Assembly (NCBI GenBank): GCA_029253285.1
Contig: JAQWZU010000036.1
Span: forward strand, 1 to 39,475
Length of the DNA: 39,475 bases
Reading direction: 5' to 3'
Source of the DNA: Akkermansiaceae bacterium
Lineage (GTDB): Bacteria > Verrucomicrobiota > Verrucomicrobiia > Verrucomicrobiales > Akkermansiaceae
The notes under the pieces are model-generated. The model saw nothing but the letters and a program-made list of their open reading frames with translations. It made no database searches and was not told where the DNA came from. The position numbers and the translations under genes are program-made. This document shows, in pieces, positions 32,973 to 39,475 of the stretch; the stretch's first letter is position 1; every line of letters begins with the position of its first letter.

Positions 32973-33052
32973 TTACTGCTAGGAATTTGCTTTTGGGTTG
33001 GAACCTTTGGGGGCGCCCTTGAGGGGATCGGGAGAGGGGAGAAAGGGGCTTC
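32973..33052 (+). repeat. CTGCTAGG repeat, copy G (divergent middle)
   Basis: TTACTGCTAGGAATTTGCTT at the left and GGGGAGAAAGGGGCTT at the right match other copies; the ~45 bases between are G-rich but diverged. Total about 80 bases. Confidence 0.75.
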
Positions 33053-33316
33053 CCGACTATGGTCAGATGTTCAATGAAGTAGATGGTCGGAAGGTGGTGA
33101 GAATGTAAACGGGGCTGAATGCTCATGGTAGCCGAGTGGAGCCAGTGGTCGATGTTGGGGCACAATCACGCATCATGAGCGTCAAAGGAATCGATGATGC
33201 CCTGAGAAACCTTTAAGGAACCAAGACATGATCACTGAGGTTGGCAAGATTAGACCCGGTATGGTCTAGAGGAGTAAATCGAGCTCACAACAGGAGGACT
33301 TGGCAGGTCTCCACTA
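33053..33316. other. Intergenic stretch without recognisable gene
   Basis: Between repeat copy G and the MscS stop. All frames are short or broken, and no convincing family remnant or terminator was found on either strand. Confidence 0.4.
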
Positions 33317-34699
33317 TTATTTTTCCTTATCGGCTACGGAGGTGTTCTCTGAAGCCTTTATCAATTTCTCGATTTCCCTGGCTTCCGCCGCATCGTCTGG
33401 ATCATTAGGATCAAAATCGCCCACTGTTCCTGAAAAGCCAACCTGCCCACTACCAGAAACATCTTTTATCCGAATCTCACGCTGCGGAAATGGAATTTCG
33501 ATGTTGTTTTCTTTGAACTCCCTCCACACCTGCAACAGCACAGCGGAACGCACATTGGCCACGCCTTCGTTAGCATCATTGATCCAGAAGCGTATCTGCA
33601 AATCGATCGATGAATCTCCAAAGCTCACCAGCAGGCATTTGGGAGAAGGATTCCCTACAACGCGCGGGATATTTTCCGCAGCCCTGATGCAACACTCGAT
33701 CGCTTGATCAACATCCGCGTCATAAGAGATTCCCACATTTGCCTTAATCCGCACAAAAGTATCCGAGAAAGACCAGTTCACTACCTTGTTGGTGACAAAG
33801 TCTTCATTGGGAATCAGGATCTCCTTACGATCGCGTGTGAGGACAGATACATATCTAGTTCGTAGTGTATTGATCCAACCATAAGTGCCGTCGATCTCGA
33901 TGACGTCGCCAGGTTTGATCGATTTATCCAGCAGAATAATCACACCCGAAACCAAATTAGAAATGACCTTCTGCAACCCAAAACCTAATCCCAAACCGAG
34001 GGCTCCGGAGAAAAAAGCGAGAGCGCTGAGGTCAACGCCAGATGTCTTCAAAGATATTAAAATCGCCACTACAAAGAGAAAGAGACGAGACGCTTTCATG
34101 ACTAGGACTCGCATCGTGGGAGGCAGCGCCCTATTGCGCCGAGCCCCTACCTCTACAAGATTACTAATCACTCCGGCGAGCCAAAGAAGCACCAGTAGAA
34201 TCACAATTCCCGAGAGAATTCGCCACAGATCAAGACGAATATCACCGATCGGAATCGCAGCGCTCGACATTGCTTGTTTGAGTGGTTCGAGCCAACCTAC
34301 CAGGGAGAGTGCCAGCGTGATATAGATCAGCAAGCCAAGTACTTTAGGTACGAAATGTCCTTTTGAGAATACGGTTACTAGATTGTAAACGCAGAAGGCT
34401 GATACCAAATAAGAAATAATCTTGATGTAGCGCGATTCAAGGTCGAAGAGGGGAACAATGCTCATTGCGACCACCAAGCAAAACACAAGAATACAGGGAT
34501 AGGTGCGAAGGCCGTCGTAGTTATCGAATGCGGATTTACAGTATCTTTCAAACTTGGTATTAGTTTTGTTAAGATAGAACCTTGCCAACTTCTTGATCGC
34601 GAAGGCGAATCCAAGACAGCCAGCAATCACGGCCCATTGAATCCAATCCGATTGATCGTCGAATAAGTCTACCAGAGAGTTGAAAAAATCTGTGAACAT
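33317..34699 (-). CDS. MscS-family mechanosensitive channel
   Basis: 460 residues. About seven membrane segments: 20-38, 68-86, 92-110, 118-136, 158-180, 203-220 and the pore helix 226-250 with the Gly/Ala pattern ALAFFSGALGLGLGFGLQKVISNLVSG. The beta domain follows (IKPGDVIEIDGTYGWINTLRTRYVSVLTRDRKEILIPNEDFVTNKVVNWS, 261-310) and then the alpha/beta vestibule to ~420. The C-terminal tail (~420-460) is acidic and disordered. It would release small solutes on hypo-osmotic shock from the inner membrane. The start at ATG 34699 gives an amphipathic N-terminus (MFTDFFNSLVDLF). It is a single unit between repeat copies G and H; H lies 64 bases upstream of its ATG, in its promoter region. Confidence 0.93.
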   Translation of the reverse strand: MFTDFFNSLVDLFDDQSDWIQWAVIAGCLGFAFAIKKLARFYLNKTNTKFERYCKSAFDNYDGLRTYPCILVFCLVVAMSIVPLFDLESRYIKIISYLVSAFCVYNLVTVFSKGHFVPKVLGLLIYITLALSLVGWLEPLKQAMSSAAIPIGDIRLDLWRILSGIVILLVLLWLAGVISNLVEVGARRNRALPPTMRVLVMKASRLFLFVVAILISLKTSGVDLSALAFFSGALGLGLGFGLQKVISNLVSGVIILLDKSIKPGDVIEIDGTYGWINTLRTRYVSVLTRDRKEILIPNEDFVTNKVVNWSFSDTFVRIKANVGISYDADVDQAIECCIRAAENIPRVVGNPSPKCLLVSFGDSSIDLQIRFWINDANEGVANVRSAVLLQVWREFKENNIEIPFPQREIRIKDVSGSGQVGFSGTVGDFDPNDPDDAAEAREIEKLIKASENTSVADKEK

Positions 34700-34762
34700 T
34701 AATGTGCTACCTCGCCTACAGCAAATCGCGCTTTATTCCAATGGTATTCCCGCCGTGAACTG

Positions 34763-34800
34763 GAGCTGCTAGGAATTTGCTTTTGGCGAGAGGGCCTTGA
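34763..34800 (+). repeat. CTGCTAGG repeat, copy H (short form)
   Basis: CTGCTAGGAATTTGCTTTTG then GCGAGAGGGCCTTGA. It lacks the whole middle of the long form. It is the left part of the ~375-bp duplicated segment shared with 36189-36565. Confidence 0.85.
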
Positions 34801-34835
34801 TGTCGCCTTTGGGGCGGAGCGACTGCTTGAGTTTT

Positions 34836-35140
34836 TCACGGTTTGGCAAGCCAGTGGTCAGCGAAGTCGAGGGAGTGTTTCCAATCCTCGGGGGTGATGT
34901 TGTGTTTTCCTTCGCGGATGTGGTAGCGCATGAGGTTACCAGCACTTGTTCCTGGTTGGGCCTGTGGTGTAGGAGCTCTGAAGGGATTTTTTTGGTAGAA
35001 CTCGTAGATAGAGACAGCATGTTTGAGGGCGAGGAATTCTTCGGTAGGGTCAGCCCAAAGGTCCCGGGTGGCGCTCGCGGCATAAATCGGACGAGGGGCA
35101 ATCAGAGCGATGAGCTGATGCTGGTCGATTGGCAGTGCTG
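34836..35140 (-). pseudogene. Duplicated 3' fragment of the CE15-like esterase gene
   Basis: On the minus strand this encodes the last ~101 residues of the protein at 36261-37535 (ALPIDQHQLIALIAPRPIY to DFADHWLAKP and stop) at about 90% DNA identity or better, in frame and without internal stops. The likeness ends abruptly at 35140; beyond it the frame stays open into hydrophobic text (ILFPILSPLGNLFAVFG) of no family likeness. It lacks the signal peptide and nucleophile Ser but keeps the catalytic His region (REGKHNITPEDW). It is not functional as an esterase. Confidence 0.9.
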
Positions 35141-35217
35141 AGAGAACACCGGGTCCGAAGACTGCGAACAGATTGCCGAGGGGGGAGAGGATCGGGAAGA
35201 GGATGCTCCACTGTAGA

Positions 35218-35255
35218 CAAAAACGGGGCGGTCCGCTCTCGCAGATCCGCCCCGA
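35218..35255 (-). terminator. Rho-independent terminator of the PEP-CTERM gene
   Basis: CGGGGCGG (35225-35232) and CCGCCCCG (35248-35255) pair perfectly; read on the minus strand the hairpin is followed by a T-run (A-run 35219-35224 on the plus strand). It lies 21 bases after the PEP-CTERM gene's stop. Confidence 0.88.
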
Positions 35256-35276
35256 TTGAGATTGATGTGTAGCCGT

Positions 35277-35957
35277 CTACTTCCGTCTGCGGAGCATCAT
35301 GGCAAGACCGGCAAGGCCGATCAGTGCAATGCCAGAAGGCTCAGGAATGACCGTCCCGACTGCCGTCGCGGTGTTTCCGGAGAAAGTAAGGATGCTGTTA
35401 TCAGTGGCAAACGAGACGCCGTTCACCATGATGTCTGCACCTTGTTCGGTGAACTCGGCGACACTTGCCAGAGTCAACTGCGCGCCGGGCGTGAGGTTGA
35501 TCGTGGTTTTTTCAGATTGGCTATTGATCGGATCACCGGCTCCGCGCAGCGTGTAGGAGCTTGTGCCGTCGACATTCAAGGTCATCCCTTCAGTCAACCA
35601 AGTTGAAGTCATCGCCGAACCGCCGAGCACGTTGAGAACCGAGTTGCTTGGATTCCCGTCAACGACACCGTTGACCCCGCTGCTCGGAGCGAAGCTTGAA
35701 TTAGTCAGAGTGATCGAGTAACCAGCACCGAGATCGAGTCGGCCCGCTCCAGTCAGCCCGCCGGCGCCATTTACGGTAAGGTCCTCATTGATATCTGTCG
35801 AAGGGTTGATCGTGGTCGTCCCGTTGACAGCTCCCGAGAAGTCCCAGTTGGCGTCGTTGTAGAAATCGGCATTCGTGGCGCCGGTCCAGACGACGGTTGC
35901 GTGACTGGCGATAACGGATGCAGAAAGGACGCCCGCAATGGTTAGGATTTTTTTCAT
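35277..35957 (-). CDS. PEP-CTERM surface protein
   Basis: 226 residues. Signal peptide MKKILTIAGVLSASVIASHA, followed by a G/T/N-rich beta-strand-repeat body (WTGATNADFYNDANWDFSGAV, the opening typical of autotransporter-associated repeat proteins in this phylum). It ends with a PEP-CTERM sorting signal: IPEPS, a hydrophobic stretch GIALIGLAGLAMML and RRRK. Such proteins are processed by an exosortase and moved to the cell surface or matrix; the exosortase is not in this window. It has a clear terminator and is a single unit between repeat copies H and I. It is small for the class. Confidence 0.9.
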   Translation of the reverse strand: MKKILTIAGVLSASVIASHATVVWTGATNADFYNDANWDFSGAVNGTTTINPSTDINEDLTVNGAGGLTGAGRLDLGAGYSITLTNSSFAPSSGVNGVVDGNPSNSVLNVLGGSAMTSTWLTEGMTLNVDGTSSYTLRGAGDPINSQSEKTTINLTPGAQLTLASVAEFTEQGADIMVNGVSFATDNSILTFSGNTATAVGTVIPEPSGIALIGLAGLAMMLRRRK

Positions 35958-36157
35958 ACGTGAAGTGAGTTAAGGAGGATGAGAATGAGTTGAGCAGTGA
36001 GCAAAAGCTAACCTGCTCTCGATATTTATCGAAATTCCACCCAGTGTTCAAACCAAATTTTCGACCATTTAGTTAGGACTTACGAAATTCCCGTGGTCCA
36101 TGCCCCCGCCGGGTAGGGACAGTCTTGGTGAGTGTGACGAGAGCGCTCTCATTTCAT

Positions 36158-36181
36158 TTACGGTGAGGAAATTACTTTTGG
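36158..36181 (+). repeat. Degenerate CTGCTAGG repeat copy directly before copy I
   Basis: TTACGGTGAGGAAATTACTT followed by TTGG resembles the first 22 bases of the family with changes at five positions. It stands in tandem with copy I. Confidence 0.5.
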
Positions 36182-36186
36182 ACTGC

Positions 36187-36223
36187 TACCGCTAGGAATC
36201 TGCTTTTGGCGAGAGGGTCTTGA
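36187..36223 (+). repeat. CTGCTAGG repeat, copy I (short form)
   Basis: CCGCTAGGAATCTGCTTTTG then GCGAGAGGGTCTTGA, the same short form as copy H. It lies 38 bases downstream of the CE15-like gene's stop and is part of the duplicated segment. Confidence 0.85.
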
Positions 36224-36260
36224 TATCGCCTTTGGGGCGGAGGGTAACTGCTTGAGTTTT

Positions 36261-37535
36261 TCACGGTTTGGCAAGCCAGTGGTCAGCGAAGTCGAGGTAG
36301 TGTTTCCAATCCTCGGGGGTGATGTTGTGTTTTCCTTCGCGGATGTGGTAGCGCATGAGGTTACCAGTAATTGTTCCTGGTTGGGGCTGTGATGTTGGAG
36401 CTCCGAAGGGATTTTTTTGGTAGAACTCGTAGACAGGGACAGCGTGTTTGAGGGCGAGGAATTCTCCGGTAGGATCAGCCCAAAGGTCCTGCGTGGCGCT
36501 CGCGACATAGATCGGACGAGGGGCAATCAGAGCGATGAGCTGATGCTGGTCGATGGGCAGTGCTGCTTCATTCTTGTTGTATTTTTTGAAGCTGTCGTTG
36601 AACCAGTGCGGGAAGTTGCTGTTAATGCGCTGAACCGTTTCGCCGTAGGCACGCATGCTGAGGGCTGCTCCTCCACAGCCTGAATTGTTAGAAATGGCCA
36701 TGGCGAAGCGTGGGTCGGTGGCGGCGGCCCAGAGGGCGGTTTTCCCGAGTCGGGAGTGACCTATCGTCGAAATACGCGAGCCGTCGATTTCCTTAATCTC
36801 GGTGAGAAGGTCAAGCATCCGGCTCATACCGTAGGACCAGGCAGTGATGGTGCCCCAGCTTTTTTCGTTCCGAGGTTTTTGGTCGAGCGCATGCAGTCCA
36901 TTCTCAAAGCCGTCGTGGAAGTCGGGATCGAAGTTTGAGCAGCAGGCAGTGGCGAGTGCGTATCCACGGCTAACGATGAGCTTGGCTGGCCAACGTTCGG
37001 CACCGGTTCCCCTTGACGACTCAAGCGAGCGGTTATTCTTCACGTAGTTTTTTCCTCCAATCACATAACCCTTTTCCATGATGATTTCCGGGTCGGCCTC
37101 GACAAGTTGGTTCCCCCGAAAATTGAGACCAAGAAAACCCGGAACAGGTCCTTTGGCGTCTCGCGGGATGTAAACAAGCAAACGGGCTTGAACCTTGTTT
37201 TCAAATGTCACGAGATACTGACGTCGGATCGCGATGCCTCCAAGGGCTGCCGGGTCTTCGTGCTCTATTTTCCAGTTCATTTTTGGCTGGAAGTCTTTCG
37301 GGGTTCTGCCGTAAACGTGATCTTGGAACTCTCTGAGTGTCGTTTCGCGACCATGCGACTCCCAATCGGCTCGGGAAGTAATATTTTCCCCGCCCGGCGA
37401 AAGTGGGTCAGGGAGGGTGTGGGCAGGGACCTTTTCCTCATCGTAATTAGCAACGAACTTTTGGGCCGAAAGGATACCCGGGTTGGTTGCAAAAGTGAGC
37501 AAAAGGTAAATGGTGTATCGAGAGCGCAAATCCAT
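36261..37535 (-). CDS. Secreted CE15-like glucuronoyl esterase
   Basis: 424 residues; signal peptide MDLRSRYTIYLLLTFATNPGILSA. The nucleophile motif GHSRLGK (Ser261) corresponds to the GCSRxGK motif of CE15 glucuronoyl esterases, followed by AALWAAATDPRFAMAISNNSGCGGAAL, a strong signature of the bacterial branch. An acid candidate is Asp350 or Asp354 (TQDLWADP) and the base is His403 (REGKHNITPEDW). Such enzymes cleave the ester between glucuronoxylan side chains and lignin or alcohols, and many bacterial relatives are annotated as acetylxylan esterases. It would act outside the inner membrane on plant or algal glycans. Its last 101 codons are duplicated at 34836-35140. It is a single unit with repeat copy I behind it. 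Confidence 0.85.
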   Translation of the reverse strand: MDLRSRYTIYLLLTFATNPGILSAQKFVANYDEEKVPAHTLPDPLSPGGENITSRADWESHGRETTLREFQDHVYGRTPKDFQPKMNWKIEHEDPAALGGIAIRRQYLVTFENKVQARLLVYIPRDAKGPVPGFLGLNFRGNQLVEADPEIIMEKGYVIGGKNYVKNNRSLESSRGTGAERWPAKLIVSRGYALATACCSNFDPDFHDGFENGLHALDQKPRNEKSWGTITAWSYGMSRMLDLLTEIKEIDGSRISTIGHSRLGKTALWAAATDPRFAMAISNNSGCGGAALSMRAYGETVQRINSNFPHWFNDSFKKYNKNEAALPIDQHQLIALIAPRPIYVASATQDLWADPTGEFLALKHAVPVYEFYQKNPFGAPTSQPQPGTITGNLMRYHIREGKHNITPEDWKHYLDFADHWLAKP

Positions 37536-37971
37536 CGTATTTTTCTAGGTAAGGGCAGGAACGTTGACAAGAACCAGATTTTGGGGGTTGAGATAATGTT
37601 TGAGGTGCAGCCGGAGGAGGTGCTTTTTTAGGTTGTCACGCTGATTTCTAAAATAACTGGCTGGCAGGAAATCTCACTTGAGATTTACGATGCTTACCGG
37701 AGATGTGCCGGGCTAGGGGACATGGGACATATGCCGGAGCAGCAAAGAATTCCCTACCATTTAGGGCATTCCTACGGTATGCGAGTTGCGCTACTTATTG
37801 GAATAGGGCTATCGCCATATTGATATTGCGTTCGCGGATGATGAGGAGCGATACCGTCCTCTTGCTTATGAGTCGCACCAAGTTTCATCCCAAGATAGCG
37901 AATTGTCCCGCTCTCTCCTCGCCCTCTCATCGGGCATCGGCAGGCTTTAACTTTCAGAAAGGAACCCGACG
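37536..37971. other. Divergent intergenic region, no intact gene
   Basis: It separates the CE15-like gene and the coiled-coil membrane protein. A frame at 37809-37950 reads YRHIDIAFADDEERYRPLAY and on to a stop; it is protein-like but starts after a stop and has no recognisable family. At 37661-37680 there is a 14-of-20 match to the outer part of the CTGCTAGG repeat, possibly a decayed copy. A ribosome-binding site (AGAAAGGA, 37956-37963) precedes the next gene. Confidence 0.35.
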
Positions 37972-38790
37972 ATGAGCGCCCTGGCTGGTTATTTCCACGC
38001 GGCAGGAAAAATTTCCACCTTTATCATTCATCTCGCGGTAGTTCTCGGGGGTTTGATCAGCTTGTTTTGGCTTGTTGGGAGCCTCTTTCTATACTGTCGG
38101 CTGGACCGGCCGGTTTGGGAATTGGCGAGCCTAACAGCGGTTAGCCTCTTTGCTTTTTTCTTGTTTTGTGTGAGGGAATCCAGCAAGCGGGCTTCAAGGG
38201 CTGGCACAGGAAAGTCAGCCGATGAGGACAGCTGGGATGAAGGCAGGGATGAGCTAGAGGGGCATCTTGCAGAAATTGAGGAGGAACTGAGTGAAGCTCG
38301 GCAGAAAGGAACGAAGGTAATGATCGAGAAATTTGAGGAGGCTCGTGAGGATGTCTTAAGCCAGCTCAAGGGATTCGAACTTGAAGACAAAGTTGAGGAG
38401 CTTCATCGACAAAGGGATGAAGCAAGCGCCGCTGGTCGTGGGAGTGAGGCTAGGGAGTATTCAAAGAAAATTGAGAAGCATACCGTCCGGCTGAAAGAGC
38501 GTGGCGACAGGCTCGAAGATCTGCCTGCCGTCACGAGAATATTTGCATATGGGATACTCACTTCTTTTATTTTTGTGATCGCCTTCTCGATTCTGCTTGC
38601 TCCGCTTTTTATGCTGTTAATGACCGGCTTTTTTTGGGAGTGGTGTAACGGTGATAGCGATTGGTTGCGCTCTCCTGAGAGGATGGTCACGCTGGTTCTT
38701 GCCTCCCTCATCTTGGCCTGTTTGGGGGTGAGAGTCGTTTCATGGCATTTCAGCCCGGAAGCAAAAAAAACGGGAGAAAAACCTTGGTAA
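37972..38790 (+). CDS. Membrane protein with central coiled coil, unknown family
   Basis: 272 residues; ATG 37972 with AAAGGA 9 bases upstream. Two membrane segments near the N-terminus (17-42 and 49-67), then a highly charged helical stretch (~75-182, for example DELEGHLAEIEEELSEARQKG, FELEDKVEELHRQRDEASAAG, SKKIEKHTVRLKERGDRLEDL), then two more segments (~188-215 and ~238-256). The coiled coil would lie in the cytoplasm if all four segments cross. I do not recognise a family. It is a one-gene unit between the CE15-like gene and repeat copy J. Confidence 0.75.
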   Translation: MSALAGYFHAAGKISTFIIHLAVVLGGLISLFWLVGSLFLYCRLDRPVWELASLTAVSLFAFFLFCVRESSKRASRAGTGKSADEDSWDEGRDELEGHLAEIEEELSEARQKGTKVMIEKFEEAREDVLSQLKGFELEDKVEELHRQRDEASAAGRGSEAREYSKKIEKHTVRLKERGDRLEDLPAVTRIFAYGILTSFIFVIAFSILLAPLFMLLMTGFFWEWCNGDSDWLRSPERMVTLVLASLILACLGVRVVSWHFSPEAKKTGEKPW

Positions 38791-38916
38791 AAATGTGGTA
38801 AGTGTGTCCCCGGGTGTTGTTGAGCACCCACCCTAACTTTCGATGGTTGATGAAATCCGTCTATTTTCCACCTCTGGCTCAGGCCACCAATCCAAAGCCT
38901 TACATCTATAGTCTTC

Positions 38917-38990
38917 TGACTGCCAGGAATTTGCTTTTGCCGGAAAGGTCGCGGAAACCGGATTTGGCGGAAGACATGGGCGAGAAAGGG
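38917..38990 (+). repeat. CTGCTAGG repeat, copy J (full-length form)
   Basis: TGACTGCCAGGAATTTGCTT, then TTGCCGGAAAGGTCGCGG, AAACCGGATTTGGCGG, AAGACATGGGCGAG and AAAGGG. It contains all blocks seen in the other copies and is taken as the reference long form (about 74 bases). Confidence 0.9.
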
Positions 38991-39257
38991 AGTTACACTC
39001 CACTTACGATCAGGGCGAAGGATACCTTTTACGATTGGTGTTTCATTGATGAATTGCTAAAGCTTTTGGTGAAAATGTCTTCACTCCGATTCTTCTCCAT
39101 CCTTCTTCTTTTTATCACGCCGGGAGAAGTCACTTCGACAACATCCGCCTTGTTGGTGCGTAAAATATTCATTCTGAGAAAAGTGAAGGTTTGATGTCAT
39201 ACTCCCCACAGGCAATATTAGGGTTTTTTGCACTCCAACGCACGGCCACAAAACAAC
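38991..39257 (+). other. Intergenic stretch with a possible gene tail
   Basis: No intact gene is seen. A short frame ends HFDNIRLVGA and stop (39131-39163), an ending often seen in secreted carbohydrate-binding or LamG-like domains. It has no start and is too short to assign. Confidence 0.25.
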
Positions 39258-39475
39258 ATGATGAAACGTAAGAAACTTAGAATCCTCTCCGCCCTCTGCG
39301 TCGCGATCTTCGCACCAGGCTTGGCAAACGGAGCTGCGATCCCTGTCAATAATGCTAGCTTTGAGGACAACGTTCTGGGTGGCAACGCTTGGGCCGATGC
39401 CATTCCCAACGGCTGGTTTTCCGAAGGTAACGTTGCTGGAACACCAGGTGCGCCAACTACGGATCCCAACTTCAA
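39258..39475 (+). CDS. N-terminus of a secreted protein (3' end outside window)
   Basis: Starts at ATG 39258 (or the next codon, ATG 39261). Basic MMKRKKLRILS, then a hydrophobic stretch to LANGAA, is a signal peptide. The mature start IPVNNASFEDNVLGGNAWAD followed by AIPNGW is typical of secreted PEP-CTERM or carbohydrate-binding-like proteins of this phylum (I-P-V-x-N-x-S-F-E ... P-x-G-W), which open with a jelly-roll domain. Only 72 residues are visible, so any sorting signal or catalytic part lies beyond the window. Confidence 0.7.
   Translation, partial: MMKRKKLRILSALCVAIFAPGLANGAAIPVNNASFEDNVLGGNAWADAIPNGWFSEGNVAGTPGAPTTDPNF

Noticed and set aside
33053-33316. Transposase remnant downstream of repeat copy G
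   Set aside because: Read in all frames because a mobile-element gene was expected here. No catalytic motif or convincing likeness was found.
38830-38855. Terminator after the coiled-coil membrane protein gene
   Set aside because: GGGTG and CACCC can pair over an 8-base loop near 38814, but no T-run follows.
29171-38990. Integron cassette array with attC sites
   Set aside because: The repeats lack the paired core sites (RYYYAAC and GTTRRRY) of attC, genes run in both orientations, and no integrase gene is in the window. The likeness is in layout only.
29171-38990. CRISPR array
   Set aside because: Copies are hundreds to thousands of bases apart with genes between, vary in length and occur in both orientations.

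Overview
The window looks like a chromosomal segment of a Verrucomicrobia-type bacterium (PVC superphylum). The evidence is the density of secreted families typical of that group: DUF1592/DUF1588/DUF1585 cytochromes, DUF1552 and DUF1501 Tat proteins, a DUF1549/DUF1553 protein, a formylglycine sulfatase, Pirellula/Verrucomicrobium-type heme and dehydrogenase domains, DUF1080 (3-keto-glycoside hydrolase-like) domains, a PEP-CTERM protein and the C-terminal tail of a giant beta-strand-repeat surface protein. There are no rRNA, tRNA, CRISPR, phage or intact transposase genes.

Region 1 (1-28.4 kb) is a secreted-catabolism region. A partial surface protein (1-993) converges on a papain-like protease (1010-2497), which diverges from a three-gene operon of DUF1592 cytochrome, DUF1552 Tat protein and sulfatase (2640-7840). 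An exported alpha/beta hydrolase (7900-8724) follows, with a 20-bp perfect palindrome before its start. Next come a membrane-anchored PHP protein (8990-10273) and a cytochrome c/beta-propeller protein (10361-13018) ending in a strong terminator. A second DUF1552/DUF1592 pair in swapped order lies at 13479-17181, then a SOUL lipoprotein, then a DUF1553-DUF1501 operon on the minus strand (18324-21876). A 37-residue lipoprotein, a PQQ-propeller protein and a gene remnant precede a 1202-residue protein (23933-27541) that fuses a dehydrogenase-type propeller, HEAT-like repeats, a c-type heme domain and a DUF1080 domain. This gene ends tail to tail with a Tat-exported TIM-barrel sugar epimerase/lyase-like gene (27557-28444). 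Together they suggest periplasmic oxidation and cleavage of (possibly sulfated) glycans, with electrons passed through c-type cytochromes. That pathway is inferred from families, not shown.

Region 2 (28.7-39.5 kb) differs. After an HU-like gene with its own terminator, almost every gene is a single unit in either orientation: ankyrin protein, two secreted proteins of unknown family, DUF1080 protein, MscS channel, PEP-CTERM protein, CE15-like esterase, coiled-coil membrane protein and the start of another secreted protein. Nearly every junction carries a copy of a 35-80 bp repeat beginning TTACTGCTAGGAA(A/T)TTGC. One copy coincides to the base with the truncation point of an MmcQ/YjbR gene remnant. 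Another lies inside a ~375-bp duplication that carries the 3' end of the CE15-like gene. I read this as a cassette-like stretch in which an unfamiliar repeat marks recombination junctions; it is the most interesting feature of the window.

Gene starts were moved from the longest open frame to the ATG that gives a sensible signal peptide where the two differed. All family assignments come from reading motifs; no database search was possible.
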